From NCBI RefSeq assembly GCF_019320115.1, contig NC_089585.1:144105769-144169768 (forward strand): DNA of 64,000 nt, written 5' to 3'. Shown here one piece after another: positions 11,345 through 21,494 of the stretch (positions within the stretch are counted from its first letter, which is position 1; each line of letters starts with the position of its first letter). The position numbers and the translations under genes were made by a program. The notes beneath the pieces were generated by a model that saw only the letters and a list, made by a program, of their open reading frames with translations, was not told where the DNA came from and did no database searches. The DNA is from Miscanthus floridulus. Taxonomy: Eukaryota > Streptophyta > Magnoliopsida > Poales > Poaceae.

Positions 11345-11704
11345 CGGCGTGCTCGATGGCGGGCTGGCGCGGGCGGACACGGGTGCGGCGGCCAGGCGGC
11401 CTTGCTGCGCTGCTCGGGCAACGGCGGCTGCTCGGCCACTTGCGGACGCTGGCCGCGGCGGTCGGTTTTATTCGGCTCTGCCGCGCCATGGATCAGGGCG
11501 CGGCAGGCGCTGCCCCGTCAGCGGTCAGCGATTCCGGTCGCCGCCACGTCAGCCCTCTGCCGCGCCACCATGCATGCGCGCGGCATAGGCATTTGGCCAC
11601 GCCAGGCAATAGGCGCGGCCAAAAGTGTTAGTTTTTAAAAAAAACCCGACCGTGTTAGATTTAAAATTAGTTTCCAAAAAGTGTTAAAATTAAAAAAAAT
11701 ATCC
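11345..11704 (-). repeat. MULE A right TIR
   Basis: Reverse complement of the left TIR. The outer end has GTTAGATTTAAAATTAGTTT and the inner part is GC-rich. The large open frames in this GC-rich stretch on both strands are composition artefacts. Confidence 0.88.
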
Positions 11705-11712
11705 GCAAATGT

Positions 11713-11956
11713 TTGGACTCTCCTCCTTCTCTCCTCCGGAGCCCTAAGCTGGACATTGTACGGTAATTTACCCATCTCATTACGAGCTGCTGGTTGGGGG
11801 CAGTCGACCTCCGAATGACCCAGCAGTCCGCAAGAGAAGCAGTAAAAGGGAAGCCTCTCATACTGTGCTTCAAACCACCTCGGCTCTTCTGTTTTACTCA
11901 TACGCATCAGCACACCCCTTCTCAGAGGCTTGTCAATTTCGATGGCAACCCAACCA
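11713..11956 (-). pseudogene. LINE A ORF1, zinc-knuckle segment
   Basis: The minus strand encodes GWVAIEIDKPLRRGVLMR followed by the CCHC zinc knuckle CFSCGLLGHSEVDCP (C-x2-C-x4-H-x4-C). This is the RNA-binding motif of plant LINE ORF1 proteins, which coat element RNA. It is cut upstream by the MITE at 11957-12198 and downstream by MULE A. No stop is seen inside the LINE-derived part. Confidence 0.85.
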
Positions 11957-12198
11957 CGGTCCAGTTTAGTTGCAAAAAATTTTGCAAAATTTTTCAAGAT
12001 TCTCCGTCACATCGAATCTTTGGACGCATGCATGAAGCATTAAATATAAATAAAAAATAAAACTAATTACACAGTTTAGACGAAATCCACGAGACGAATC
12101 TTTTAAGCCTAATTAGACTATGATTAGACACTAATTGCTAAAAAACAACGAAAACCGCTAGCAGTTTGCCAAAATTTTTGCCATCTAAACAAGGCCCA
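11957..12198. mobile_element. AT-rich MITE in LINE A ORF1
   Basis: The right end CTAAACAAGGCC and left end GGTCCAGTTTAG are imperfect inverted repeats. The core (CACATCGAATCTTTGGACGC, ACGAGACGAATCTTTTAAGC) is a common grass MITE sequence. It separates two in-frame segments of LINE A ORF1. CACG occurs at both flanks and may be the target duplication. The left end is partly degraded. Confidence 0.75.
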
Positions 12199-12778
12199 CG
12201 TAGGAAAGCCCATTTGCCTTGCCATCATCGTCCACGTCCATCTTCACCACCTTGCCAATTAAACTCATCACTTTGGAACCCCTCTGCTGGTTCATCCATC
12301 CCAGCGGCAGGTTCAGAATCCATACCCAAATTTCCATGCGATCAAACACAATTTCAGCAGCGCTAAGCTTCTCATCATAAGGTTTCAGTATGACCGCATG
12401 TCTGCATACCATCCACTGAGTACCTGACAGAACCCTCTCCATATCCACCTTGGAGCCGAATTCCGCAATGAAAAGGTTAGTACCCTTCTCGCCAATCGCC
12501 CTGATCTTCAGGCCATAGGGATTGCCCCAGGCCGGCTTCATGGCTGCTCTGATCGTTTTCACGTGGACAGCCATCGGGGACAGGACCTTCCCAACGACTG
12601 CCCATTCCACCAAGGGCGCCTCCTCCATGTCATCTTCATCACTGAAATCCACCACAGCACCTTCTTCCTCCGTGAGGTTCAGGCGCTATAGGAGATAAGA
12701 CACATTGAGGTTAGGGTTTTCAAGCCCCTCACTCGGAGCCTTGCCGCTCCCCAGACTTCCACCTCCTACAGCCGCCAT
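12199..12778 (-). pseudogene. LINE A ORF1, N-terminal segment with DUF4283-like domain
   Basis: The start ATG is at 12778-12776 on the minus strand. An in-frame TAG at 12688-12686 follows about 30 codons later. Beyond it the sequence matches the domain found N-terminal to the zinc knuckle in plant LINE ORF1 and related gag-like proteins (DUF4283): VGKVLSPMAVHVKTIRAAM, FDRMEIWVWILNLPLGW and GKVVKMDVDDDGK. This domain is thought to help bind nucleic acid. The frame runs into the MITE at 12198. Confidence 0.85.
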
Positions 12779-13080
12779 CAGATCAGCACTGGTTCGGAGG
12801 GAAAAAACACCGGCGATCTGCGCAGCAAGATGGCGCAGCCCACAGCGATCCCAACTCTATGCCTAAGCGGCGCTTAGACCCTAGGGGGAATTAGGGTTTA
12901 GGAAAACTATGTGGTCGGTGGCGCCAAGAACGGCTGACCGACGATTTACGGTGGCCGCCGTCGACTAGACTAGTAGTCGATGGGCGGGGCGTGGACGTCG
13001 TGGCCGGAGTAGCCAGCGCGGATCAAGATCCAGAAAGCTAGTGAAGCGGTCTAGATCGCGTGTGGGATCGAGTTCGCCAT
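12779..13080 (-). other. LINE A 5' leader
   Basis: GC-rich sequence upstream of the ORF1 ATG, with no ORF. Plant L1 elements carry an internal promoter in such leaders. The outer boundary near 13080 is inferred from where the next inverted-repeat sequence starts. Confidence 0.5.
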
Positions 13081-13082
13081 TT

Positions 13083-13385
13083 AGGGTGGGAGTTGATAGA
13101 GGGAATTAAGGTGGAAAATTGACTTTTAGTCTCAATCCCTTGTTTGGTTAGTGGAGGAAAATAAGAAAGAGAATTGAAGATGGAATTCATATCCCCTGTT
13201 CGGTGTAGAGGCTTTGAGGAGAAAATTAAAAGGCAAATCATGATGGACAGTGAGGATCTCCTTTTTCTTTTATTAAGAATACAACTCCAATTCAATTCCC
13301 GCCCCTCTCCTAGGGAATTGATTAGTGGGAGTTGGCCCTCTGAACTCTCCTTCCCCTTTCCACCATAACTCCCATTCCCACAAAA
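13083..13385. mobile_element. Possible MITE
   Basis: GGGTGGGAGTTGATAGAGGG on the left and a right end containing ACTCCCATTCCCAC form a loose inverted pair. The interior has words such as CCTTGTTTGGTTAGTGG that are common at grass MITE ends. No target duplication is clear. Confidence 0.35.
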
Positions 13386-15662
13386 CAACACAAAAGATTT
13401 CTAAACTCCTATCTCTAAACTCATATTCCCTGCTTTCAATTACCCCCGACTAAGCGAGCTGAGAGAGCATTTCTGCTCTACTATAAGACCGGTTCTTGGT
13501 CATTTCATTCTGGTGAATCGTGATATCCGGGCAGCTAACGATACTGCCATCCACGTTGTGGCCGCGCGCCCGGCTTATCGTCCAATCTACACCAGAGAAA
13601 TTGTCGTGAGCTTTGTTATTCTTTTTTTTCCTTCCTTTTGTACTGAATTTCTGAACACAATGGTGCGCCTCCACGAACCTCAACTAATAATTCAGTCGAA
13701 AACTACAATGTTGTGACCGCGTGAGCCTTAAACAAGGTTTTAATGCATACTACAATACAATACAACGCGAGGACCCAGCTTGAACAGTACTGTATGCAAT
13801 AGATTGCTAAGGCGTAGCTTTCAAAAAAGAGACGTACGTGCGTACAACATGAACACGCAGATTTCAAACAAAACGACGATGCAGCCGCTTGCCAAGCGGC
13901 ACACATACAGACAGAAAGATTTCAGTTTCGGATGATCATGATGAGATTGAGCGCGTCGAAAGCATGAGTGCCTCTGAACTCTGATTCTTCAAATAAAGCT
14001 AAGTCCTGTACTCCCGTTGCCATCGGAAACTGGTGGAGCACGAGGAGCAGATCGATCAATACCATGTGCTTCCGTCGGCTTCGCTACGCTAAACAACAGG
14101 CTGATGCAGCGCATAATTGGCATTATGTTGAAGCAAACGCAAAGACAACTTAAGAGACACAGATGAATTCGGATAAGCACCTGTACCGTACCAGGTTGGT
14201 AGCTCGTCGCGCATCGCAGTGTCAGCGTGTGACCATATCGTGGCCTCCGCCTGCGCCTGCGCGGCTGCGCCTGGCTCGCAACACAATTCACAAAAGGCCA
14301 GGGCAGTAGGGCACCAACCCCTGTGGCCCATGCGCGGCCGGGTAAGAAATGGACCCGCCACCGCGGCCCGTGGCGCGGCGAGGCGAGCGAGAGAGATGCG
14401 TGGCCGCTGCTGCTGGCAGCTGCGCGCACCGGCGCACGGAGCAGACATGCTCGTGGTGCCGCGTGCGTCAGCGCCTGGGTCGTTTTCGGCAATAATGCCG
14501 GGCCACCATGCCAGCGCGGGGTGGTGGATCAGGTTCAGGATCGCCCCCTTTTCGGCGTGTTGGCTTGCGGTTGCGGCGGCCTCAACGAGCAGTCGAGCAC
14601 AAGGAAAGGATAACGTCTCTGATCTGGACGCCGGTCGGATGCGCTGATGGGACCGCGTCATGCTACTGATTGAGCAAAAAATCATTGCACTGATGATTCT
14701 GATCCGTGCTTGCTAGTGCTACAGCGAGATCGTACTACGTTGATGGGAATGGGACTAGCAAGCACGGATCAGAACGAGTTTGATTGCATACTGCTCATAC
14801 TCCGTCCCGCAGGACAAGAAAAGAAACACGGGGTGCGCTGCCGGCAACGTTACCCATCATCGTCAACTCATCGGCGCCCGCCCATCAGGGGTCGGGAGCG
14901 ACCAAAATTGCGGCGTTTTCCCTTCCTTCCCGCGGCGCCGCCAGCTTGGCGCCGCCTGGACGGGAAGGGCGACTCCTGCGGCAGCCTCACAGGCTGCCTT
15001 GGGCAGTTGGGCGGAAAAAAACGTCGTGCACACCTCGTGGTTTTTGTCTCTTTGCTGGCCTCGGCCTCGACTCTACTAGATGCATGCACAGTATGCCGAT
15101 GTGAGCGATACTAAATCCCAAAGCGATACCCGTGCAGGAGACTGAGAGCAGCATCGATCAAGCGTCGTCACGCACGGGAAAACTACAACCTACCATGGAA
15201 TTCCAAGGTGTTCCCTGTCGATTATCTCGTTCTGGCCATTCCTGGCGGTTTGACTGGGGTTATTGCTGAAATTTTGTCCAGGTCTCAATCTCATCCGTGC
15301 AGTGGTAATGGGTGCTAGTTTTTTTTTTCTTTTTAGAAAAAAAAGGCTCAGCCATTCCCTGTGTTTTCCCGTGCTCGTCGTGCCGACTTCCATCTACTAG
15401 ATACTAGACTACTACTACTCTACAAAATCAAAGCATGGCGCTACGAACAGGATATTCAAAATTAAAATCCTAAAGGATGGCATGGTAAAGGATTTTGTGT
15501 ATTCTTTATGGAGAGGTCATGCGTTGTCAGGTACTACAACCATGGATTTTTAAGAAGTCCGTATCAGCTAGTATCTCGGTGGTCCGGCTATTCCAGACGC
15601 TTTGACTCGTGCTTATTGCTGTGATTTACTCCAGGTCTCATCCGTGGTGATGGGAGGTAGGG
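13386..15662. other. Low-copy sequence without recognised genes
   Basis: Mixed composition, with GC-rich blocks around 14200-14600 and 14870-15050 that produce long but unconvincing frames on both strands. No protein domain, splice structure or TIR pair was recognised apart from the perfect foldback at 14697-14774. Confidence 0.5.
14697..14774. repeat. Perfect 21-bp inverted repeat with 36-nt loop
   Basis: The left arm 14697-14717 (TTCTGATCCGTGCTTGCTAG plus T) is exactly complementary to the right arm 14754-14774. A transcript could fold into a perfect 21-bp stem. No target duplication or transposon ends are seen around it. Confidence 0.9.
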
Positions 15663-16099
15663 TTCTTTAATGAGAAAATTTCCTATTTGACACTAGAAAA
15701 AGTACAACTTTCTTATTTGGCACCTAAACTTAAATTCTTTCTTATATGTACTCGTCTCAAGTTTTTCATTTCTATTTGACACTTCCGTTAGTTTGGAGTT
15801 ATAACGGTGTTAAGTGCTAGAGAAAAAGACCATTTTACCCCTGGTGTTTTTCTTCCCAGTTATTAACATGCTGGTTATTGCTATCTTATTTGGACGTTTT
15901 TACTTTCAAATGTTATGTTTTCCTTTTTCAGTTGCTTCTATAAAATAAAGGAAGGAGCGTAATCTTATAATTACTTTTAAATATGTTGAGTTCAATATCA
16001 ATTATTTAGGTACACTATACATAACAATAAAATAGAATTATCTGAGCACATTTTTTAGTTTAGTTACGTATCGCATGCATGATATCTAGCTTCTTTCAA

Positions 16100-16223
16100 C
16101 CTGTTCGCTTGGTCGTAAACGATCGTAAATTTCCAGCCAGAACAATATTTTTCTCTCACACCAAACCAGCCAGCAGTAATAATCCACGATCGTATACGAT
16201 CGTTTCAGCCCCAGCTGAACAGG
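16100..16223. mobile_element. Small hAT-like MITE inside MULE B
   Basis: The ends CCTGTTCGCTTGG and CCAGCTGAACAGG are imperfect inverted repeats, and the interior has the palindromic word ACGATCGTA twice. The family is assigned by end sequence only. Confidence 0.6.
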
Positions 16224-16449
16224 CTGTTCATTTATTTTCTGATTCTTGACGACGACACGTGAGCCTGCACGCGCGTCTCCACTAGCTCATGTACACACGC
16301 TAACTTTTCTCTTCTTCGCGTGATCAAACCATCGAGGCAACAATGTATGGACACACATCTTCAAGTAACTGGCTCGCTTACTTTCTTTTAGCACGCACAG
16401 GCTAACAGCGGCTTCACAGCAGCCTTGGCTGTGCCGGGCTTGGCCACGG

Positions 16450-17433
16450 CACTGGTACAGAAAACATTTTTAGAAACGGTCAAAAGTGATCCTCAGAGAC
16501 TGTTTTAAAACTGCTACTATGCCCGCGATTGTAAAAATAAGTGATTTTCAGAGGCGGTTCTCTTAAGACAACCGCCTCTTAAAATCGATTTTTGAAGACG
16601 GCTGACTTAAGTCAAACAGTCGCTAAAAATATTTTTTAAATTTTTTTAATAATCATTTAGAGTCTAATAAAAATAAGAAAAAAAATATTTTTAATGGAGC
16701 CCGAAAGGCTGAGGATCGGCATAACTCACAGGATTTATTTTTCACTTGTTTTGAATATAAGTGCCGACACCTAGGATTCGGACCCACAACCTCTCCCTCG
16801 TGCGATCCCTCCCCTACCACTATACCACACAATCACTTGTGTCTAGTTCTACGATGTTGTCCATTTGTACTAATATGTACGAATCTTGTAATCAATATTT
16901 TAACTCATAAACAATCTTAAATGAGAAAACTTTCAACTACAAAGTTTTAAATCTCGTCGAGCGCTGCAACTTTGATATAGAACATTTCTCCATCCAAGGT
17001 CATTTGAAAAATTCAAAATCTGAGACTTAATTTATATATTTGGAACCATAAATGATCTCAAACAAATTTTTTATCATCTACAAAGATTTAGATCTCGTCG
17101 AGCTCTATAATTTTGATATAAAGTTTGTCTTCATCTGACTTCATTTAAAAAAGAAATGAATTTATTTGTGCTGCAACTATTTTTAAGAACGGTTGACTTA
17201 GTAACCGCCTCTGTAAATCACTCATTTTCAGAAGCGGTTCTCTTAACAGAACCGCCTCTGAAAATGGATTCATTTTTAGAGACGGATTTCTTAATGGAAC
17301 CACCTCTAAAAATTGATTTCTAGCAACGGTTGTATAGCTACAGTGCCTCCCGTGAAGATTAGTGATGGCGTGCTAAGACAACCGCTTCTGATAGAAAAGG
17401 GAGACACCTCTAAAAATCATTTCTATACTAGTG
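16450..17433. mobile_element. Non-autonomous CACTA element inside MULE B
   Basis: The left end CACTGGTACAGAAAACATTT pairs with the right end, whose reverse complement is CACTAGTATAGAAATGATTT. Flanking triplets CGG and CAG differ by one base and may be a diverged 3-bp target duplication. Subterminal repeats of the type AGAGGCGGTTCTCTTAA occur in both orientations near 16550-16620 and 17190-17310, as in En/Spm elements where they bind the TNPA protein. No transposase is encoded. Confidence 0.85.
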
Positions 17434-17715
17434 CAGCAGCCCTGCTGGCTCGGACCTGGGCACGTTGGCCCTGGCCGCGCCCAGTCTCAGAGCCCGTGCT
17501 GGCTGCCCGTTCCCTTTGCTTAAAGGGTATTTCAGTCTTTTCCCATTGCCTCACTAGGAGATTTAACGGTGTTTTCTCACAGAACTAACGGAAGTGTCGA
17601 ATAAGAAAGAAAAACTTGAGACGGGAATAAATAGGGAAGAATTTGAGTTTAAGTGCCAAATAAAAAAACTATACTTTTTTCTGATGTCAAATAGGATTTT
17701 TTTCTCTTCTTTAAT

Positions 17716-18007
17716 TAATTCACAGCCATTCGCTGCTAATGGAGTGGTGCTATCTCGATTGGTGTTTACTGGTACAATCGTTCTCTTGGCACCTTATGTG
17801 CTTTTTAAATATGCAATCCCCAAATGGTCTATAAGCACCTTGATGTGATATGTTACTTTTTTGTTACTAGCTACTCCATCTGTTTTATAAAGATTGCGCT
17901 TCTAATTTTTTCTTAGGTCACCATGCCTACTTTTAACCATCAATTCCTATAGGCCCGTGTTTAACACATAAATTAACTATGAATAGTCAAATTTAAAACA
18001 ACATTTT
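17716..18007. other. AT-rich intergenic sequence
   Basis: No coding sequence recognised. A stretch near 17873 (ACTCCATCTGTTTTATAAAG) resembles one end of a Stowaway-type MITE, but a partner end was not found. Confidence 0.4.
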
Positions 18008-18150
18008 CTTCATTTCAAATTATAAGATGTTTTGACTTTTCTAGATACATAACATTTTCTATATATTTAGATATACATTATGTTTAGATGCATAATAAAA
18101 ATAATGTATCTTAAAAAGCAAAACTCTTATAACCTGGAATGGAGAGAGTT
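18008..18150. mobile_element. Stowaway-like MITE
   Basis: The left end (CATTTCAAATTATAAGATGT ...) and right end form an imperfect inverted repeat of about 45 bp, ending GAATGGAGAGAG on the right. This is the usual look of degenerate grass Stowaway elements. A TA target duplication is not clear. Confidence 0.6.
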
Positions 18151-19040
18151 ACAGATTATTTTGGAAACTGTAACGATAGAAACGTTTGACTCTAGATAAA
18201 ATCAAAATAGTAATTTTGTAATATAGAGAGTTCTTTTCTTTGGAAATTTAACAACGTGCATAACCAATTTGGTCCATTATGTTTGAATTTAAAATAACAA
18301 TATGTATCATTTAACTTTATCCTTTGTCCTGAGTTAGCCCTGTGCCGACGAATACATGCTTTTAAGAATTAGAGCCTGTTTGAAACTGCTTTTATCAATT
18401 ATGCTCCACAAACCATAGAGTGAAGTAGTTCTACAAAAATCCTAAAGTTTCTGCAGCACCTCGTCTGGTACTCTCTTAACTCCGTTTTTTTCTAAAGCCG
18501 AATATGTAGAGCTACCTGCAGAACAAGCGCAGCAATCTCAAAAAAATCCTGAGCCTTCTCTACCCGAACTCATGTATTAAAAAATCATTCAAGAGCACAC
18601 CTTTCCCAAAGAAACTGTGTTTCATCTTTTGAGGGAAAGAAACTCAAACTGTGTTTCTCCTTTCTCAAAGTCGAGTGCCATCTGTTGTCAGGACCGTCAC
18701 GAAATTAATTACGATCTTTTGTCATTTGTCATTGTCAAAACATGGGCTCCCGAAGGTAGAAAAGTTAAAAAGAACGTAAGAAATTTGTTAAGCCTGCCAT
18801 CTGCCCATCTGCCGATCGCGTCGCGTGACCGAGCTCGTCACCGCACCGGGTTCTCCGTCCTTCTTATCCCTGTAACGCCGTCCCGGGGCCGTCGCGGCGC
18901 GAGCGCCAACGAATCACCTCGCCCTGGCGGGGCCCGCGCTTGCTTTACCTCCCCCGAGAATCCTACCGCTCTGCTACTGGTATTAAAGCCGCGTCGAGCC
19001 GAGCGGCCGGCGCGTTTCTCCTCGCGCTAAACTCCTCCTG
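18151..19040. promoter_or_regulatory. Upstream region of the F-box gene
   Basis: AT-rich until about 18780, then GC-rich with CT-rich blocks up to the inferred transcription start near 19040-19090. No clear TATA box was found close to the start, so the promoter may be of the TATA-less type. This is an inference from composition and the position of the first exon. Confidence 0.4.
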
Positions 19041-19405
19041 TATTGAAACCGTCCCCGAAGCCCAAACCCAAAAATTCCCCCACAGGCCGCATCCTCCTCC
19101 TGCAGCTTGCGCGAAACCCTCCTTCCTCCTCGCGAATTCGTCACCCGGCCTCCCAAATCGGAGCGGCAATCGGATTGTTGGGTCTCGAAGCTGAGTTGTG
19201 CTCCACTCCGTGAGCTATTCGTTGATTTCCCAGCCTGAAGGCGCCGATTTTCCGGCCGTTGCTGGAGTGGTCTTGGGCGAGGCTGTGGTGGCCGCCTCGG
19301 CGGGACCTGGATCCGGCTGGGTTCCGGCGACAGATCGGGTTCTTGGAGCAGGACATTACTTGGGACTCTTGAGGTGTCCGTAGCTGCATGGTGACCTTTT
19401 TTGAG

Positions 19406-19735
19406 GTAAGTCCTTGTCTTATTGGATAAGTTTTTATCTATCTGCCGAGTCATAGTTAATTCTCTTCTTATAGTTTTAATGGCTTGCCATCGTGTTCAAG
19501 CATTGTTTACATTTTAGAAGTAGTACTGCCTGGCGATTTTAGAAGTTGTACTGCCTGGCGATTTTAGTGATATTTTTTGGTCTTCTATCTGATATAAATA
19601 TGTGATGTTGCTTGCTTGTAGTTTGGTTCAGTTCGTTTCCGACATCAAACTTGTGTGATGCATGTTGTTTTGTACTAGCTTGTTTTCTCCGTCGAATGCG
19701 TTGTTTACTATAGTTCGATGCCTCTTTTGTTTCAG
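19406..19735 (+). other. Intron in the 5' UTR of the F-box gene
   Basis: Donor GAG/GTAAGT at 19405/19406, and acceptor TTTGTTTCAG/GA ending at 19735. The 330-bp intron is AT-rich between GC-rich exons. It places a noncoding first exon (about 19050-19405) upstream of the coding exon. 5' UTR introns often raise expression in plants. Confidence 0.8.
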
Positions 19736-19862
19736 GAAACGGATTGAATTCGAAGACCTGAAGATTTATTAGCTGGCCCACACCATTTTCGACAATAAAA
19801 AGATTCAGCTGTTTCTTAGCAATTTCTGAAGAAGCAGATAGAGACGACTTTTGAACCTGGCA

Positions 19863-20927
19863 ATGCATACCAAGGCTCGGATCCACGCTGCCCCGGTCCT
19901 GGAGCTTGACCAATTCGACGGCTTGCCTGATTCTCTTGTGCTGCTGATCCTGAACAAGCTTGAGGACGTGCGTTCACTTGGCAGGTGCTCTGCCGTGTCC
20001 AAGCGATTCAGTGGCCTGGTTCCCCTCGTCCACGATGTGTGTGTCAAGATTGACCACGTTGTGACTGTGGACGGTGACTCTGATAACGCTCTGAACCTGT
20101 CGTCGCCAAAGCCCCACAACATCATCTCACATTTGTTCAAGCTGATGCTGTTCGCGATCGCCAAGCCCTTCCATGATATGCGCAGCCCCAATAGCACTGG
20201 GTGGCCGCTGTTCCCTCAGCTCTCCCAGCATTCTCCTGTGCAGGTGCTGAAGAACTTCTCCCATGTTCACAATCTTCAGGTGGAGCTTCCCTCTGGAGAT
20301 GTTGCGGTCGAGGAGGGGGTTCTACTGAAGTGGCGGGCTGAATATGGCAGTACACTTCAGAATTGTGTGATCCTGGGTGGAACCTTGGTTGATCGCAAGG
20401 CTTCTGGGAATGGGCATGAGCCATCGTCGGATGACAATGGAAGCATGCCTGAATCTTTCTATACCAATGGTGGGCTGAAACTCCGTGTTGTATGGACTAT
20501 CAGCTGTTTGATTGCTGCGTCGACGAGGCATTATCTTCTGCGATCAATCATCAATGACCATCCAACACTGAGGAGCCTGGTCTTGGCAGATGCCGAGGGG
20601 CAGGGTGCACTCTCCATGGGGGCAGAGCAGCTGAAGGATTTCAGGGAACACCAGTTGTCAGCCTCGCCATGTTCTAACAGGACACAAGTACCAGCATGCA
20701 ACATGAAGCTGAAGTACGCTCAGTACCTCGAATTGCCTGGTGGCTTGGCATTGCAAGGTGCAACCTTGCTTGTCATCAAGCCCGCCAGCCATGGCAGCAG
20801 CAGTGGTCATGGCAATCTGAAGGAAGTTGACGCCTTTGTTTCAGGCGCGTTCGATGGACCCTTGAGGTTTGCTGCGAAGGCGCTGATGAAGAGGCGCACC
20901 TGTCTCCTGGAGATGAATGGGTTCTAG
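19863..20927 (+). CDS. F-box protein, AUF1/At1g78100-like
   Basis: A 354-residue protein in one coding exon. The F-box lies at about residues 16-62 (FDGLPDSLVLLILNKL ... LGRCSAVSKRF). F-boxes bind SKP1 and bring a target to an SCF ubiquitin ligase. The rest matches the AUF1/AUF2 family, auxin-responsive F-box proteins in Arabidopsis: LLKWRAEYGSTLQNCVILGG, GLKLRVVWTISCLIAAS, TRHYLLRSII and the end KRRTCLLEMNGF. The frame extends 12 bases upstream without another ATG, so the ATG at 19863 is the start. Length and motif order are normal and the gene appears complete. Its mRNA should carry a 9-codon upstream ORF. The family is clear; the substrate is not visible from sequence. Confidence 0.92.
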   Translation: MHTKARIHAAPVLELDQFDGLPDSLVLLILNKLEDVRSLGRCSAVSKRFSGLVPLVHDVCVKIDHVVTVDGDSDNALNLSSPKPHNIISHLFKLMLFAIAKPFHDMRSPNSTGWPLFPQLSQHSPVQVLKNFSHVHNLQVELPSGDVAVEEGVLLKWRAEYGSTLQNCVILGGTLVDRKASGNGHEPSSDDNGSMPESFYTNGGLKLRVVWTISCLIAASTRHYLLRSIINDHPTLRSLVLADAEGQGALSMGAEQLKDFREHQLSASPCSNRTQVPACNMKLKYAQYLELPGGLALQGATLLVIKPASHGSSSGHGNLKEVDAFVSGAFDGPLRFAAKALMKRRTCLLEMNGF

Positions 20928-21490
20928 AGACCTTGAATTGCCATATATCTTGCTTTTTGGTGCTTTCTATGAAGAGGGGCATCTATCTCCTGTCTGATCT
21001 TTGTACAGTATAACCATCATAGCGGATGATATGATATCAGATTATTGCCTAAGCTAAGCATCCCTATAGAAAATTGAGATGTCTGGTTGTGCACGGTCGC
21101 AGCACACCGTTTGTGCCTGCTGAAAACACGTGTAGCATGAAGTATGTGCGTGTCCCATTGCTCAATGAAAGGCGTAGGAGGAGGATACGTTTCCCAGGAA
21201 GTGCTGCAATGAAGGCAGCCTAGTAATGTCTGTTGGTCACCCCTAAAAAAGAAGCTGCTAAAATATACCCCAGTTCAAATTAGATACATTTTTTTAGAAA
21301 TTACACAGTACGACGTAGATGTCAACAACATGCATTCACACTCACCCCTATCAATCATGTTATGTGTATACTCGTTTTTTTTTCTGAGAAACATGTATAT
21401 ACTCTCGGGTCTCGTTCTTCTCATGTCCCTGCAACATAAGCCCAGCCCATGCATCATTCCAGGCCCAGTCACCAGTCCACGCTGATTTTT
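20928..21490 (+). other. F-box gene 3' UTR and downstream sequence
   Basis: The 3' UTR begins after the stop at 20927. A weak poly(A)-type signal, AATGAA, occurs near 21161. Beyond about 21250 the sequence is AT-rich and shows nothing recognisable. Confidence 0.5.
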
Positions 21491-21494
21491 TTAA

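Larger units (their letters stand above)
4776..11704. mobile_element. MULE A, two-gene Mutator-like transposon
   Basis: A 6.9-kb element with long inverted ends of about 360 bp (4776-about 5135 and about 11345-11704) sits between copies of GCAAATGT (4768-4775 and 11705-11712). Extending the duplication to the usual 9 bp gives one mismatch. It interrupts LINE A ORF1, whose frame resumes when the element is removed. One gene runs inward from each TIR: a GRF zinc-finger gene on the plus strand and a MURA-type transposase gene on the minus strand. The genes converge near 7350-7730, as in maize MuDR. Both frames carry stops, so this copy is probably not autonomous now. Confidence 0.9.
1..13080 (-). 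mobile_element. LINE A (L1-clade non-LTR retrotransposon), interrupted by four insertions
   Basis: The pieces of one minus-strand LINE can be joined by removing later insertions and one copy of each target duplication. In transcription order they are a 5' leader (about 13080-12779), ORF1 (12778-12199, 11956-11713, 4767-4615, 4490-4163, 1628-1611) and ORF2 (1614-1, leaving the window inside the reverse transcriptase). The ORF1 stop TGA overlaps the ORF2 start ATG as ATGA at 1614-1611, an arrangement plausible for plant L1 elements. The frame carries straight across the Copia and MULE junctions, which confirms the nesting. The 5' boundary is fuzzy because the 3' end and its target duplication lie outside the window. 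Confidence 0.85.
15672..17706. mobile_element. MULE B, non-autonomous Mutator-like element
   Basis: The ends GAGAAAATTTCCTATTTGAC and (reverse complement) GAGAAAAAAATCCTATTTGAC open inverted repeats of about 165 bp (15672-about 15838 and about 17540-17706). A perfect 9-bp target duplication, TTCTTTAAT, lies at 15663-15671 and 17707-17715. There is no transposase. The interior carries a hAT-like MITE and a CACTA element that inserted later. Confidence 0.93.

Noticed and set aside
11196..11631. Three overlapping long plus-strand frames and one minus-strand frame near the MULE A right end
   Set aside because: They lie in the GC-rich TIR, and the same stretch is repeated inverted at the left TIR. 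Composition artefact.
14089..14685. Long minus-strand frame in low-copy DNA
   Set aside because: GC-rich composition gives open frames on both strands here. No domain, conserved motif or splice structure was seen.
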